From assembly GCA_900770705.1 (NCBI GenBank), contig CAAGLF010000002.1, positions 1 through 25,684 of the forward strand: a stretch of 25,684 bases of DNA, given 5' to 3'. The stretch is from Bacteroidaceae bacterium. GTDB lineage: Bacteria > Bacteroidota > Bacteroidia > Bacteroidales > Bacteroidaceae. The translations under genes were made by a program, and so were the position numbers. Shown in pieces: positions 6,706 through 14,280 of the stretch (position 1 is its first letter; every line of letters starts with the position of its first letter). The notes below the pieces were generated by a model. The model did no database searches, was not told the origin of the DNA, and worked only from the letters and a program-made list of their open reading frames with translations.

Positions 6706-8754
6706 GTGAATACTCCCCAAGCATTCATAAGATGTCTGAAAGCAAGCCTGCTGTACTGCTTGCTGTTTGTCCTGTGTCCCAACTTTGCACTTGCTCAGAT
6801 AGACTCCGAGCGTGTACTGTGGTTGGGACGCAATGCCTTGTACTTCGATGATTATCTGACGGCCATCCGTTATTTTAATCAGGTCATCGAAGCCAAACCT
6901 TTCCTCCCGGAGGCATATTACTACCGCGCTTATGCAAAATTCACGCTCGAAGATTTCCACGGCGCCGAGGAAGACTGCACGCTGAGCCTCTCGCGCAACC
7001 CTTATCGCACGGAAGTCTACAGGCTACGCGGACTCTGTCGCATTCACAACGGCAACTTCAGCGGCGCAGTCGACGATTACAGCTATTCCCTCCGCGAAGA
7101 GCCCGACGACCAGGGCGCTATGTACAACAGGGCCCTCTGCCGCATAGAGCTGAAGGACTATACGGCGGCCGACAAGGACCTGGAGCAGATACTCCGCCGC
7201 TGGCGGACCTTCTACCGGGCCTATCTCGTCCGCGCCCAGGTGGCACTCGAAAGCAGAGATACGCTGAAAGCCATCTTTTGGGCGGACTCTCTGCTCCGTC
7301 TCACGCCGAACGAGGCCGACGCGTGGGTGCTGAAGGGGCGTTACGCCCTGCAAAAGGAAGAATATGCGCAAGCCGACTCGTTTCTGACCCGTGCCATTAC
7401 GTTGAACCCCAAAGATTTCGACAACTATCTGGCTCGGGCGCAGGCACGCAACGCCCTCAATCGATTCGACGCCGCACTGGCGGACTACGACCGCGTAGTA
7501 TCGCTGGTGCCCCGGCACTTTGTGGCACACTACAACCGTGGTCTGCTCCGCGCCCTCGTAGGAGACGACAACAGAGCCATCGAGGACTTCGGCTTTGTGC
7601 TGGAACAGGAGCCCGACAATACGTCCGCGCTCTACAACCGGGCACAGCTGCTTGAACAGACGGGCGACTATCGGCGTGCCATAGCCGACTACAGCCGCCT
7701 CATCGTCCTCTACCCCAACTTTACGTACGGATATTATGCCCGGTCACGCTGCCGAAGAAAAATTGGTGACATACGCGGAGCACTCAACGACGAGACCGTG
7801 GTGGCCAAGGCCGAGCTGGACCTGCGCTTCGGCAACAACCGTCGGCGCCCCATCAAGAAAGTGCGACTTCGGTCCGACAAAGCACTCGAAAACTACCAGC
7901 AACTCATCGAAGAGGAGCCGGACACCACGCACAGTTTCCTTGGAGAGCTCTTCGGAAAGGTGCAAAACCGGCAGACCGAGCAGAAACTGCTGCCCACCTT
8001 CGTCCTGGCCTTCGAGACAGGGCAGGAAAACGCCGTTTACAGCGAATTGGCTGAAAGAATAAACGAAAGGAAATGGCTGACAGACAGAATAATAATGACT
8101 ACGGGTGAAACCGTTGCTTCCATAGCGGCCAAAACAGGACGAAAGGCGGTCGATGTGGAAAGAATCAACGGACAAATCGCCCGACTCACCCACTTCGAAC
8201 TCCCGGAAGCCCTGCTGCTGCGGGCGTCACTGCTGCAACAGACATACAACTACGAGGAAGCGCTGCATACCGTGGAACAATGCTTGAAACAAACGGCGAA
8301 CAACGCTGACGCCTTGCTGCTACGCGCCACCATCCGCCTGAAAATGGCGCAAGCCACGGAGCTGGAACGGGAGACAATGGCTGAGAAATCCGCTGCTGCC
8401 GCCGGTCATTCCGCCGGCAAACCCATCGGCGAGACTACCGCCGAAGCGCTCCTGAAGGCTGCCCTCGAAGACGCCGACAGGTCTGTCACCCTGCTTCCCA
8501 AGTCGGCCATTGCCGTCTACAACCGCGGCTGTATCGAAGCGGAGATGGGCAGAACAAAAGCGGCCACGGAGGATTTTTCACGTGCTATCGACCTGGACAT
8601 ACATCTGGGCGAAGCCTATTTCAACAGAGGCGTTCTTCGCCTCCTTTCGGGCGATACGCAACGCGCCATCCCCGACCTGAGCACGGCCGGCGAGCTGGGA
8701 ATTTTCCGTGCCTACAACCTGCTGAAGCAGGCCAGCAAGAAAGAAGGACAATAA
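6706..8754 (+). CDS. Exported tetratricopeptide-repeat protein
   Basis: This 682-residue protein starts with GTG at 6706, giving a signal peptide (hydrophobic ASLLYCLLFVLCPNFALA, cleavage likely after ALA before Gln), so it should act in the periplasm. There is no in-frame ATG that would keep the signal peptide. Residues about 30-370 contain roughly ten TPR units with the W/L-G-Y-A-F-A-P pattern, for example AYYYRAYAKFTLEDFHGAEE and AMYNRALCRIELKDYTAAD. Residues about 375-510 lack clear TPRs, and three or four more repeats follow to the C-terminus. TPR arrays bind other proteins, but the partner is unknown. It follows def after 49 nt. A perfect palindrome (element B) lies about 60 nt after its stop. 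Confidence 0.88.
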   Translation: MNTPQAFIRCLKASLLYCLLFVLCPNFALAQIDSERVLWLGRNALYFDDYLTAIRYFNQVIEAKPFLPEAYYYRAYAKFTLEDFHGAEEDCTLSLSRNPYRTEVYRLRGLCRIHNGNFSGAVDDYSYSLREEPDDQGAMYNRALCRIELKDYTAADKDLEQILRRWRTFYRAYLVRAQVALESRDTLKAIFWADSLLRLTPNEADAWVLKGRYALQKEEYAQADSFLTRAITLNPKDFDNYLARAQARNALNRFDAALADYDRVVSLVPRHFVAHYNRGLLRALVGDDNRAIEDFGFVLEQEPDNTSALYNRAQLLEQTGDYRRAIADYSRLIVLYPNFTYGYYARSRCRRKIGDIRGALNDETVVAKAELDLRFGNNRRRPIKKVRLRSDKALENYQQLIEEEPDTTHSFLGELFGKVQNRQTEQKLLPTFVLAFETGQENAVYSELAERINERKWLTDRIIMTTGETVASIAAKTGRKAVDVERINGQIARLTHFELPEALLLRASLLQQTYNYEEALHTVEQCLKQTANNADALLLRATIRLKMAQATELERETMAEKSAAAAGHSAGKPIGETTAEALLKAALEDADRSVTLLPKSAIAVYNRGCIEAEMGRTKAATEDFSRAIDLDIHLGEAYFNRGVLRLLSGDTQRAIPDLSTAGELGIFRAYNLLKQASKKEGQ

Positions 8755-8814
8755 TCCGACATTGTATCATATATCGGCACGCACCGGCGCACGGTCACAA
8801 CCATACGCGGAAGA

Positions 8815-8896
8815 ACCTCGGCAAAAGAAAAAATTATCACGGCAGAAAAAAGAATTTCTGCCGTGATAATTTTTTCTTTTGCCGAGGTATTTTTTT
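8815..8896 (+). repeat. 21-bp modular repeat element B with 34-bp perfect inverted repeat
   Basis: Bases 8815-8848 are the exact reverse complement of 8855-8888, separated by a 6-nt loop, and a T-run follows at 8890-8896. Within it, equivalent unit positions fall at 8822, 8843, 8864 and 8885, exactly 21 bp apart, with units starting CTCGGC, CACGGC, CTGCCG and GCCGAG. The outer ends read ACCTCGGC and GCCGAGGT. It lies between the convergent TPR and pgeF genes. Confidence 0.8.
8815..8896 (+). terminator. Intrinsic terminator for the TPR gene
   Basis: The 34-bp perfect stem with a 6-nt loop is followed by seven T on the plus strand, so it can end transcription of the TPR gene. On the minus strand the sequence after the stem has only short T stretches, so action for pgeF is less certain. 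The stem is far longer than a normal terminator needs. Confidence 0.65.
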
Positions 8897-8961
8897 CGAA
8901 TAGCGGCGGCTGTCCGTATAAAGTCTATAGAAAGAAGCACTACACAGGCTGAAAGCTCCTG

Positions 8962-9783
8962 TCAGCAGGCACTTCTGCAGAAAATTGCGGTATAAATGCG
9001 ACCGCTGTGCAGTCCCAGACGGCGCGCCGAGAAGAATTCGTCACTCCTGAGGTACGTGCAGATGCCGGAGACGCGGATGTTCGGCAGCTGGATGCCGGCA
9101 TCGAGCAACTGACAGACGTTGGCCGCCGGCAAATCTATGTGCCACTTCTCTCCGTCGCTATGCTCCGGCAAATGCCCGCCATAATAGCCGGCCGGATAGC
9201 GGGCTGCAATCTCCCGCATAGGCAGACCCGCCGCACGAAATGCTTCGTAGACCTCCTCGCCTACCTCGAAGGCTTCCCTACTGATACAGGGGCCGATGAC
9301 GGCGCGCACATCCGAGGGACGGCAGCCGTAGCACTCCTCCATCCGGCGGACAGCCCTGGAAGCAATGCCTTGCACCGTGCCTCGCCAGCCGGCGTGGACG
9401 GCCGCAAGAGCACGACGGGACACATCATAAAGGAGCAAGGGCAGGCAATCGGCCGTGGAGATACCGATACAGACGTCCTGCAGATTCGTCACAAGGCCGT
9501 CGACCCCCTCAAGGCGCTCCCGGCATACAGCAGGTGGCTCGGAAAGCAATTCAACTCCGACCTGCTCGATACGGTCGCCGTGCACCTGTCGCGGAAGAAG
9601 GATATGCGCTTCCGGCAGACGGATTTCAACAGCCAGACGACGCAGGTTCTCCTGCACGACGGCGGGCTCGTCGCTACAGTAATGCGTCACGTTGAACGTA
9701 GCGTACGCCCCCTCGCCCACACCGCCGTGGCGGGTGGTGCTAAAGGCGCAGAAAGGATTCTCAACGGGGTAATACAACAACAT
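8962..9783 (-). CDS. pgeF: Peptidoglycan editing factor / purine nucleosidase-type PgeF (YfiH/laccase domain)
   Basis: This 273-residue protein carries the metal ligands of the Cu-oxidase_4 (YfiH) family: His68 in PRQVHGDRI, Cys113 in GISTADCLPLLLYD and His130 in AAVHAGWRGTV. FSTTRHGGVG near the N-terminus is also typical. Family members were first called multicopper polyphenol oxidases. Later work links them to removal of misincorporated L-Ser from peptidoglycan precursors and to purine nucleoside phosphorylase and deaminase activities. It is the last gene of the hpt-adk-obg-pgeF run: its ATG lies one nt after the obg stop, which suggests translational coupling. Confidence 0.93.
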   Translation of the reverse strand: MLLYYPVENPFCAFSTTRHGGVGEGAYATFNVTHYCSDEPAVVQENLRRLAVEIRLPEAHILLPRQVHGDRIEQVGVELLSEPPAVCRERLEGVDGLVTNLQDVCIGISTADCLPLLLYDVSRRALAAVHAGWRGTVQGIASRAVRRMEECYGCRPSDVRAVIGPCISREAFEVGEEVYEAFRAAGLPMREIAARYPAGYYGGHLPEHSDGEKWHIDLPAANVCQLLDAGIQLPNIRVSGICTYLRSDEFFSARRLGLHSGRIYTAIFCRSAC

Positions 9784-9784
9784 T

Positions 9785-10960
9785 TCAGTCCTCTATCTCC
9801 TCCAAATCGTACTCTTCAAGTTCCTCCTCGTCGTCATAGAAGTCCGCGTCACCGTCGCCGTAGTCCGCGTCGTCGTCCCAGTCGGAAAAATCGCCGGCAA
9901 ACAGCGACACATCGCGGTCTCTGTGCACGATACTGCCCCCTTCGGTAATGCTCTGCAGCTTGTTGCTCTCGCTGTTGAGCTCTTCCCAGAGAATATCCTT
10001 GAGTTGGGAAACGCCCAGACCACTGACGGAAGAAATGAATACCACGGGAAGATCGTCGGGCAGGTCGGCACGCAACATTTCCATCAACTCCTCATCGAGC
10101 AAGTCGCACTTGGTGACAGCCAGTACGCGGTGCTTGTCGAGCATTCCGGGATTAAATTGCTTCAATTCACCCAGCAGCACTTCGTACTCCCGACGTATGT
10201 CGTCGGTATCGCCCGGCACCATAAAGAGCAACAGCGAGTTGCGCTCAATGTGCCGCAGGAAGCGTAAGCCCAAGCCGCGCCCCTCGCTCGCACCTTCGAT
10301 AATCCCTGGAATGTCGGCCATTACGAACGAACGGCCATCGCGGTAAGGCACAATTCCGAGGCTCGGCTCCAGCGTGGTGAAGGGGTAGTTGGCTATCTTG
10401 GGGCGGGCAGACGAAACGGCGCTGAGCAAGGTAGACTTACCGGCATTGGGGAATCCCACCAGACCGACATCGGCCAGCAACTTGAGTTCCAGAATCACCA
10501 TAAGTTCCTGCATCGGCTCCCCAGGTTGGGCATAGCGCGGCGTCTGATTGGTAGAGGTGCAAAAATGTTTGTTGCCCAAGCCCCCACGCCCGCCTTTCAG
10601 CAGCATGACGACCTGTCCGTCCTCCGTGATGTCGCACAAGTATTTCCCAGTCTCGGCATCGTAGGCCACAGTGCCGCAGGGGACATCAATATAGCGGTCT
10701 TCGCCGTCTGCACCGTGGCTGCAGCACTTCGAGCCGTTGCCTCCGTGTCCCGCGAAGACGTGACGCTCAAACCGGAGATGGAGTAACGTCCAGAAGTTGT
10801 GGTTGCCGCGCAGATAGACGTGGCCTCCGCGTCCACCGTCGCCGCCGTCGGGGCCGCCGTTGGGCTGATACTTGGCCCTGTGCAGGTGTGCCGAACCACG
10901 GCCGCCCTTTCCGGAACGACAATATATCTTCACATAATCTACAAAGTTGCTTTCTGCCAT
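9785..10960 (-). CDS. obg: GTPase Obg (CgtA), ribosome assembly
   Basis: The true start is the ATG at 10960 (MAESNFVDYVKIYCRSGKGG), giving 391 residues. The same frame is open upstream into adk but that part is spurious. Residues 1-160 are the Gly-rich Obg fold (PNGGPDGGDGGRGG, KGGRGGLGNKHF). The GTPase domain follows with G1 GFPNAGKS (169-176), G3 DIPGIIEGASEGRGLG (from 216) and G4 TKCD. The C-terminus is a long Asp/Glu/Tyr tail. Obg binds the 50S subunit and takes part in ribosome maturation and the stringent response. A 202-nt gap separates it from adk, and pgeF follows directly. Confidence 0.97.
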   Translation of the reverse strand: MAESNFVDYVKIYCRSGKGGRGSAHLHRAKYQPNGGPDGGDGGRGGHVYLRGNHNFWTLLHLRFERHVFAGHGGNGSKCCSHGADGEDRYIDVPCGTVAYDAETGKYLCDITEDGQVVMLLKGGRGGLGNKHFCTSTNQTPRYAQPGEPMQELMVILELKLLADVGLVGFPNAGKSTLLSAVSSARPKIANYPFTTLEPSLGIVPYRDGRSFVMADIPGIIEGASEGRGLGLRFLRHIERNSLLLFMVPGDTDDIRREYEVLLGELKQFNPGMLDKHRVLAVTKCDLLDEELMEMLRADLPDDLPVVFISSVSGLGVSQLKDILWEELNSESNKLQSITEGGSIVHRDRDVSLFAGDFSDWDDDADYGDGDADFYDDEEELEEYDLEEIED

Positions 10961-11162
10961 TTTTCTGGGGTATTTGGTGTTTCGCTGGAGGGAGGAAAAT
11001 CGGATGGGGTCAAAAGTAAGCCGAACAGGAGGCGCTTGGGGCACCTTCAGCCCGGCTGTATAAAGCATTGCTGCGGACACACGCAGGTGATACTGCAGCG
11101 CCGGCAGCGCCCACGGGTGCAACGGGCGGCACGACATAGGCCGCCGTGGCCACGATGTCTGC
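10961..11162 (-). other. adk-obg intergenic region
   Basis: This 202-nt gap is unusually long for the otherwise tight hpt-adk-obg-pgeF run. The half next to adk is GC-rich and could fold (GGCGG pairs with CCGCC on the minus strand), and the half next to obg has a possible -7 box. No gene is evident. The frames that cross it are extensions of adk or obg with no family resemblance. Confidence 0.5.
11011..11018 (-). promoter_or_regulatory. Candidate -7 box for obg
   Basis: The minus strand reads TACTTTTG, matching TAnnTTTG, about 50 nt upstream of the obg ATG. No TTTG is seen at the expected -33 distance, so support is weak. Confidence 0.3.
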
Positions 11163-11732
11163 TCAGAGGCTGTCGATGACGGCGCAGAGGTTGGCGTTGA
11201 TGGTCTCGAGCGAGCCATATCCCACGACAGCGTGGCGCAGACCTTCGCGGTCGTACCATCCGATGAGGGGTTGCGTCTGTGTACGATAGACTTCGAGGCG
11301 CTTGCGTATGGTCTCCTCGTTGTCGTCGGCACGTCCGGACGTCTTGCCTCGGTTGACGAGACGCTCCACGAGCATTTCCTCGGGCACGTCGAGCTCCAAC
11401 ATTCCGGCTACGCACGTGCCCCGTTCCGCCAACATCGACTTAAGCGCTTCCGCCTGCGGAATAGTGCGGGGGAAGCCGTCGAAAATAACGCCTTTGCAGG
11501 GCTGGAGGCTGTCGTAGGTGGCAGCCAGGATGTCAATCATCAGCGAGTCGGGTATGAGTTGCCCCTTGTCGATGAAGGAAGCGGCCGTCTGCCCCAATTC
11601 GGAACCTTTCTTGATTTCGGCACGCAGTACATCGCCGGTGGAGATGTGGGCAAAGCCGTATTTCTGGACGAGCAAGTCGCTCTGTGTACCCTTTCCGGAA
11701 CCGGGAGCACCAAAGATGACGATATTTTTCAT
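11163..11732 (-). CDS. adk: Adenylate kinase
   Basis: This enzyme interconverts ATP + AMP and 2 ADP. The start at 11732 gives MKNIVIFGAPGSGKGTQSDL and 189 residues, the usual length for Bacteroidetes. An in-frame extension to 11876 overlaps hpt and is rejected. The P-loop GAPGSGKGT lies at residues 8-16. The AMP-binding HISTGDVLRAEI and FDGFPRTIPQAEAL, and the short-LID sequence GRADDNEETIRKRLEVY, are all present. It lacks a long zinc-type LID, as expected for short adenylate kinases. It follows hpt after 47 nt in the same direction. Both enzymes belong to purine nucleotide metabolism. Confidence 0.97.
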   Translation of the reverse strand: MKNIVIFGAPGSGKGTQSDLLVQKYGFAHISTGDVLRAEIKKGSELGQTAASFIDKGQLIPDSLMIDILAATYDSLQPCKGVIFDGFPRTIPQAEALKSMLAERGTCVAGMLELDVPEEMLVERLVNRGKTSGRADDNEETIRKRLEVYRTQTQPLIGWYDREGLRHAVVGYGSLETINANLCAVIDSL

Positions 11733-11779
11733 AAGGTATTTTTGTGTAGTTAGTCTGTCGTTAAGCGCGTCGCGGCCCT

Positions 11780-12316
11780 TCATTCCACTACGGTATATAT
11801 GGCTTTCAGGTTGCGGCCTTCTCCGTCGTAGTCGAGGCCATAGCCGACGATGAAATCGTTCGGAATGCGGAAGCACACGTACGGTATGTCGAGCTCCACC
11901 CGTAGATTGTCGGGTTTCACGAGCAGGGCAGCAATGCGAATGTCGGCGGGATGCTTCTTCTGGAGCGTGGTTATCAGCTCTTTCATGGTCAGACCGGAAT
12001 CTATGATGTCCTCGATGACGACTACGGTGCGGTTTTCAATGTCTTCCCTCAGGCCCATCAGTTCCTTCACGCTCCCCGTGGACTGCATACCCTCGTAAGA
12101 GGCCATTCGCACGAAGGTGATCTCGCTGGGCTCGGTAACTGAGCGCACCAAGTCGGCTGCAAACATAAAGGAGCCGTTGAGAACGGCCAGAAACAGGGGA
12201 TTACGGCCTGCCAGGTCCTTGCTGATTTGCCGACCCAGCTGTGTCACGCGCTCGCGTATCTCGTCTTCGGAGATGGAAAGACGGAATTTCTTGTCTTTAA
12301 CCTGTACGGTATCCAT
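11780..12316 (-). CDS. hpt: Hypoxanthine phosphoribosyltransferase
   Basis: This 178-residue enzyme salvages hypoxanthine (and usually guanine) with PRPP to give IMP or GMP. The start at 12316 gives MDTVQVKDKKFRLSISEDEI; a longer frame from 12358 would begin inside the structured leader and is not preferred. The PRPP-binding motif VVVIEDIIDSGLTM is at about residues 98-111. Other HPRT features are FLAVLNGSFMFAADLVR, the flexible loop VRMASYEGMQSTG, and KPDNL...CFRIPNDFIVGYGLDYDG near the C-terminus. A TAnnTTTG -7 box and a nested hairpin lie upstream, so hpt probably starts the hpt-adk transcript. Confidence 0.96.
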   Translation of the reverse strand: MDTVQVKDKKFRLSISEDEIRERVTQLGRQISKDLAGRNPLFLAVLNGSFMFAADLVRSVTEPSEITFVRMASYEGMQSTGSVKELMGLREDIENRTVVVIEDIIDSGLTMKELITTLQKKHPADIRIAALLVKPDNLRVELDIPYVCFRIPNDFIVGYGLDYDGEGRNLKAIYTVVE

Positions 12317-12337
12317 ATTTTTCTGTCTGTAAGAAAA

Positions 12338-12377
12338 CACTGTTGCCCCACCGGACATCCGTTAGGGCCTGACAGTG
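12338..12377 (-). promoter_or_regulatory. Structured 5' leader hairpin of hpt
   Basis: CACTGT (12338-12343) pairs with ACAGTG (12372-12377), inside that GCCC pairs with GGGC, and inside that CGGA pairs with TCCG. This three-tier hairpin lies between the predicted transcription start and the hpt ATG. It has no T-run, so it is not a simple terminator. Function is unknown. Confidence 0.4.
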
Positions 12378-12392
12378 GGATATTGATGTGCG

Positions 12393-12400
12393 CAAAGATA
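12393..12400 (-). promoter_or_regulatory. Bacteroides-type -7 box for hpt
   Basis: The minus strand reads TATCTTTG followed by CGCAC, a very typical Bacteroides -7 region. The -33 box is not recognisable. The predicted leader is about 70 nt. Confidence 0.5.
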
Positions 12401-12447
12401 CAACAAAGAAACGAAAAACTGCACGGATTGGCGAAAGAATGTCGGCC

Positions 12448-13350
12448 TCAACGACGGAAAATAAGAATTGAAGCGGGATAATCTATCCGAACCAGCGAGA
12501 GGGCATTGGCCGGGGCGGACTCTCCGGCTGCCTGGCGGCTCTTTCGCGCCACGATGTCGGCGAATCCTTCTACTGTCAGGCGGCCACGCCCCACTTCGAG
12601 CAAGGTGCCGACGATAGCCCGCACCATATTGCGAAGGAAACGGTCGGCCGTAATTTCAAAACGCCACAAATCGCCGTCTACCTGCACCCACTGCGCCCGC
12701 GTGACACGGCAAATGTTTGTCTTCACGTCGGTATGCAACTTGGAGAAGCTGGTAAAGTCGGTTACATCCAGCAAACGGGCGGCGGCGGCGTTCATCAGCG
12801 CATAGTCCGGCTCGAAATGCAGCCGGGCGGCGTAGTGACGGAAGAAGGGGTGCTTGCCCGTATATACGGAGTAGTGGTAAGTGCGGGCCACGGCCGAGAA
12901 ACGGGCGTGAGCCTCGGCCGGAACGGGATAAATGCGGGTAATGGAAATATCGGGCGGCAACAGACGGTTCAGTTTGTGGCTCAAGAGCGCCACATCGGGT
13001 ATTGCCGACCGGCCTGCCTCGGACAAGGGCGAAAGTTCCTCGGCGAAAGTTTTTTTTTCTACGGAGAAAATTTCAATTTCGGGCCTTGTAGTTTTTCCTT
13101 CCGCCGCAGAAGTTTTCTCCCCTTGCGCAGAGGCTTCTCCCGCAACAGGCGAAGGGAAGTCGAAATGCGCCATCATCTGCGCGGCGTGCACGCCGGTGTC
13201 CGTCCTGCCGGCACCAGTCACTTCGACGTCGGTGCGGAGCAGGAGGCTGAGTGCCTTGTTGAGTGTCTCCTGTACGCTGGAAGCATTCGGCTGTACTTGC
13301 CAGCCATGATAAGCAGTGCCGTCGTAGGTCAATTCGATGAAGTAACGCAT
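12448..13350 (-). CDS. truA: tRNA pseudouridine synthase A with in-frame repeat insertion
   Basis: TruA makes pseudouridine at positions 38-40 of tRNA anticodon stems. The start at 13350 gives MRYFIELTYDGTAYHGWQVQ and 300 residues, about 50 more than the usual length near 250. The catalytic Asp51 is in GAGRTDTGVHAAQM. Later motifs include HARFSAVARTYHYSVYTG and FEITADRFLRNMVRAIVGTLLEVG. The extra residues (about 68-118) fall between MMAHFDFPSPV and ALLSHKLNRLLPPD. They are encoded by a 21-bp repeat array (element E) read as a seven-residue pattern, with Thr80, Thr87, Ile94 and Thr101 in register. The coding strand also has a run of nine A at 13058-13050. Conserved core motifs on both sides are intact, so the enzyme is probably functional. 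No promoter motif was seen in the short gap after the rplI terminator. Confidence 0.93.
   Translation of the reverse strand: MRYFIELTYDGTAYHGWQVQPNASSVQETLNKALSLLLRTDVEVTGAGRTDTGVHAAQMMAHFDFPSPVAGEASAQGEKTSAAEGKTTRPEIEIFSVEKKTFAEELSPLSEAGRSAIPDVALLSHKLNRLLPPDISITRIYPVPAEAHARFSAVARTYHYSVYTGKHPFFRHYAARLHFEPDYALMNAAAARLLDVTDFTSFSKLHTDVKTNICRVTRAQWVQVDGDLWRFEITADRFLRNMVRAIVGTLLEVGRGRLTVEGFADIVARKSRQAAGESAPANALSLVRIDYPASILIFRR
13030..13140 (+). repeat. 21-bp modular repeat element E, inside truA
   Basis: On the plus strand, equivalent unit positions lie at 13044, 13065, 13086, 13107 and a weaker one at 13128, all 21 bp apart. Unit cores read CGAAAGTT, AGAAAATT, TTGTAGTT, CAGAAGTT and CAGAGGCT. 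It contains CGCCGCAGAAGTTT (13102-13115), identical to elements A and C. Bases 13077-13106 match 17466-17495 of element D at 29 of 30 positions in inverted orientation. Confidence 0.75.
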
Positions 13351-13383
13351 ACTTGTAGGGTAGGAATAAAGGGAGAAGGGAAT

Positions 13384-13416
13384 AAAAAGTGCCGCACTCC
13401 GGTGGGGAGACGGCAC
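13384..13416 (-). terminator. Terminator of the rpsF-rpsR-rplI operon
   Basis: On the minus strand GTGCCG (13416-13411) pairs with CGGCAC (13394-13389), with CTCC/GGAG extending the stem, and five T follow at 13388-13384. It lies 36 nt after the rplI stop and before truA. Confidence 0.75.
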
Positions 13417-13451
13417 GTGTATTGAGAGAAAAATTTTTAATGGGTGAAGTA

Positions 13452-13901
13452 TTAAGCCTCTTCGGCCACTACTTCAAACGGAACTTCTGCCTCGACTTCG
13501 CGATGAAGCTTCACGACAGCCTTGAACTCGCCCAGCGCCTTTGCCTCGGGGACAATGATCGTCTTACGGTCGATTTCAAAGCCTAACTTGCTGAGCTCAT
13601 CAGCGATATGGAGGTTGGTAACCGAACCGTAAATGCTTCCCGTCGCACTGACTTTGGCAGCGATTTTAATAGGTTCGATAGCGGCCAACTTGGCAGCCAG
13701 TTCCTCTGCGTCTTTCTTGAGTTGCGCAATCTTGTGGGCACGCTGCTTCAATTCTTCAGCCAGCATTTTCTTGGCAGAAGCGCTGGCGATGACAGCCTTG
13801 CCCGTGGGGATCAGATAATTACGGCCATAACCATCCTTTACGGTGACTATCTCGTCCTTGTAACCCAATCCTATAACGTTTTCTTTAAGAATAATTTCCA
13901 T
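13452..13901 (-). CDS. rplI: 50S ribosomal protein L9
   Basis: This 149-residue protein has the L9 N-terminal domain MEIILKENVIGLGYKDEIVT followed by VKDGYGRNYLIPTGKAVIAS. The connecting helix is rich in Lys, Glu and Ala (residues about 45-75). The C-terminal domain contains GSIYGSVTNLHIADEL and ends in LHREVEAEVPFEVVAEEA. L9 binds 23S rRNA near the L1 stalk and influences reading-frame maintenance. It is the third gene of rpsF-rpsR-rplI, about 106 nt after rpsR, and is followed by a hairpin terminator. Confidence 0.98.
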   Translation of the reverse strand: MEIILKENVIGLGYKDEIVTVKDGYGRNYLIPTGKAVIASASAKKMLAEELKQRAHKIAQLKKDAEELAAKLAAIEPIKIAAKVSATGSIYGSVTNLHIADELSKLGFEIDRKTIIVPEAKALGEFKAVVKLHREVEAEVPFEVVAEEA

Positions 13902-14007
13902 AAGTTGCTTGTTTGTTTAAGTTTGTGCGTTTCCGAAGGGAATGGCAGGTCCGGAGATTTCTCTGCCGCACTGCTTCCGCCTCTTCACGCGCAATCAGAA
14001 ATTCTGC

Positions 14008-14277
14008 TTACTTCATCAAATCGGTTACGAAGGGCAGCAAGGCCAAATGGCGTGCGCGCTTCACGGCTTGAGCCACGCGGCGCTGATACTTGAGAGAGGT
14101 ACCGGTAATGCGACGGGGCAGGATTTTGCCTTGTTCGTTCAAGAATTTCTTGAGGAATTCGGGATCTTTGTAGTCGATGTACTTGATTCCGCTCTTCTTG
14201 AAGCGGCAGTATTTTTTCTTCTTCAGATCTACGGTAGGCGGGGTCAGATATCTGATTTCGGATTGTGCTTGTGCCAT
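14008..14277 (-). CDS. rpsR: 30S ribosomal protein S18
   Basis: This 89-residue basic protein has the S18 signature: KKYCRFKKSGIKYIDYKDPE, then FLNEQGKILPRRITGTSLKYQ and QRRVAQAVKRARHLALLPF. S18 forms a heterodimer with S6 in the platform of the small subunit. The gene starts three nt after the rpsF stop, which fits the tight coupling of these partner proteins. The N-terminal AQAQSEIRYLTPPTVDLKK is a typical Bacteroidetes extension. Confidence 0.98.
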   Translation of the reverse strand: MAQAQSEIRYLTPPTVDLKKKKYCRFKKSGIKYIDYKDPEFLKKFLNEQGKILPRRITGTSLKYQRRVAQAVKRARHLALLPFVTDLMK

Positions 14278-14280
14278 TGT

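Noticed and set aside
10961..11332. N-terminal extension of Obg to 515 residues
   Set aside because: It overlaps adk, is rich in Arg/Ser/Pro without family resemblance, and the canonical Obg N-terminus begins at 10960.
11733..11876. N-terminal extension of adenylate kinase
   Set aside because: It overlaps hpt, and MKNIVIFGAPGSGKG is the expected start.
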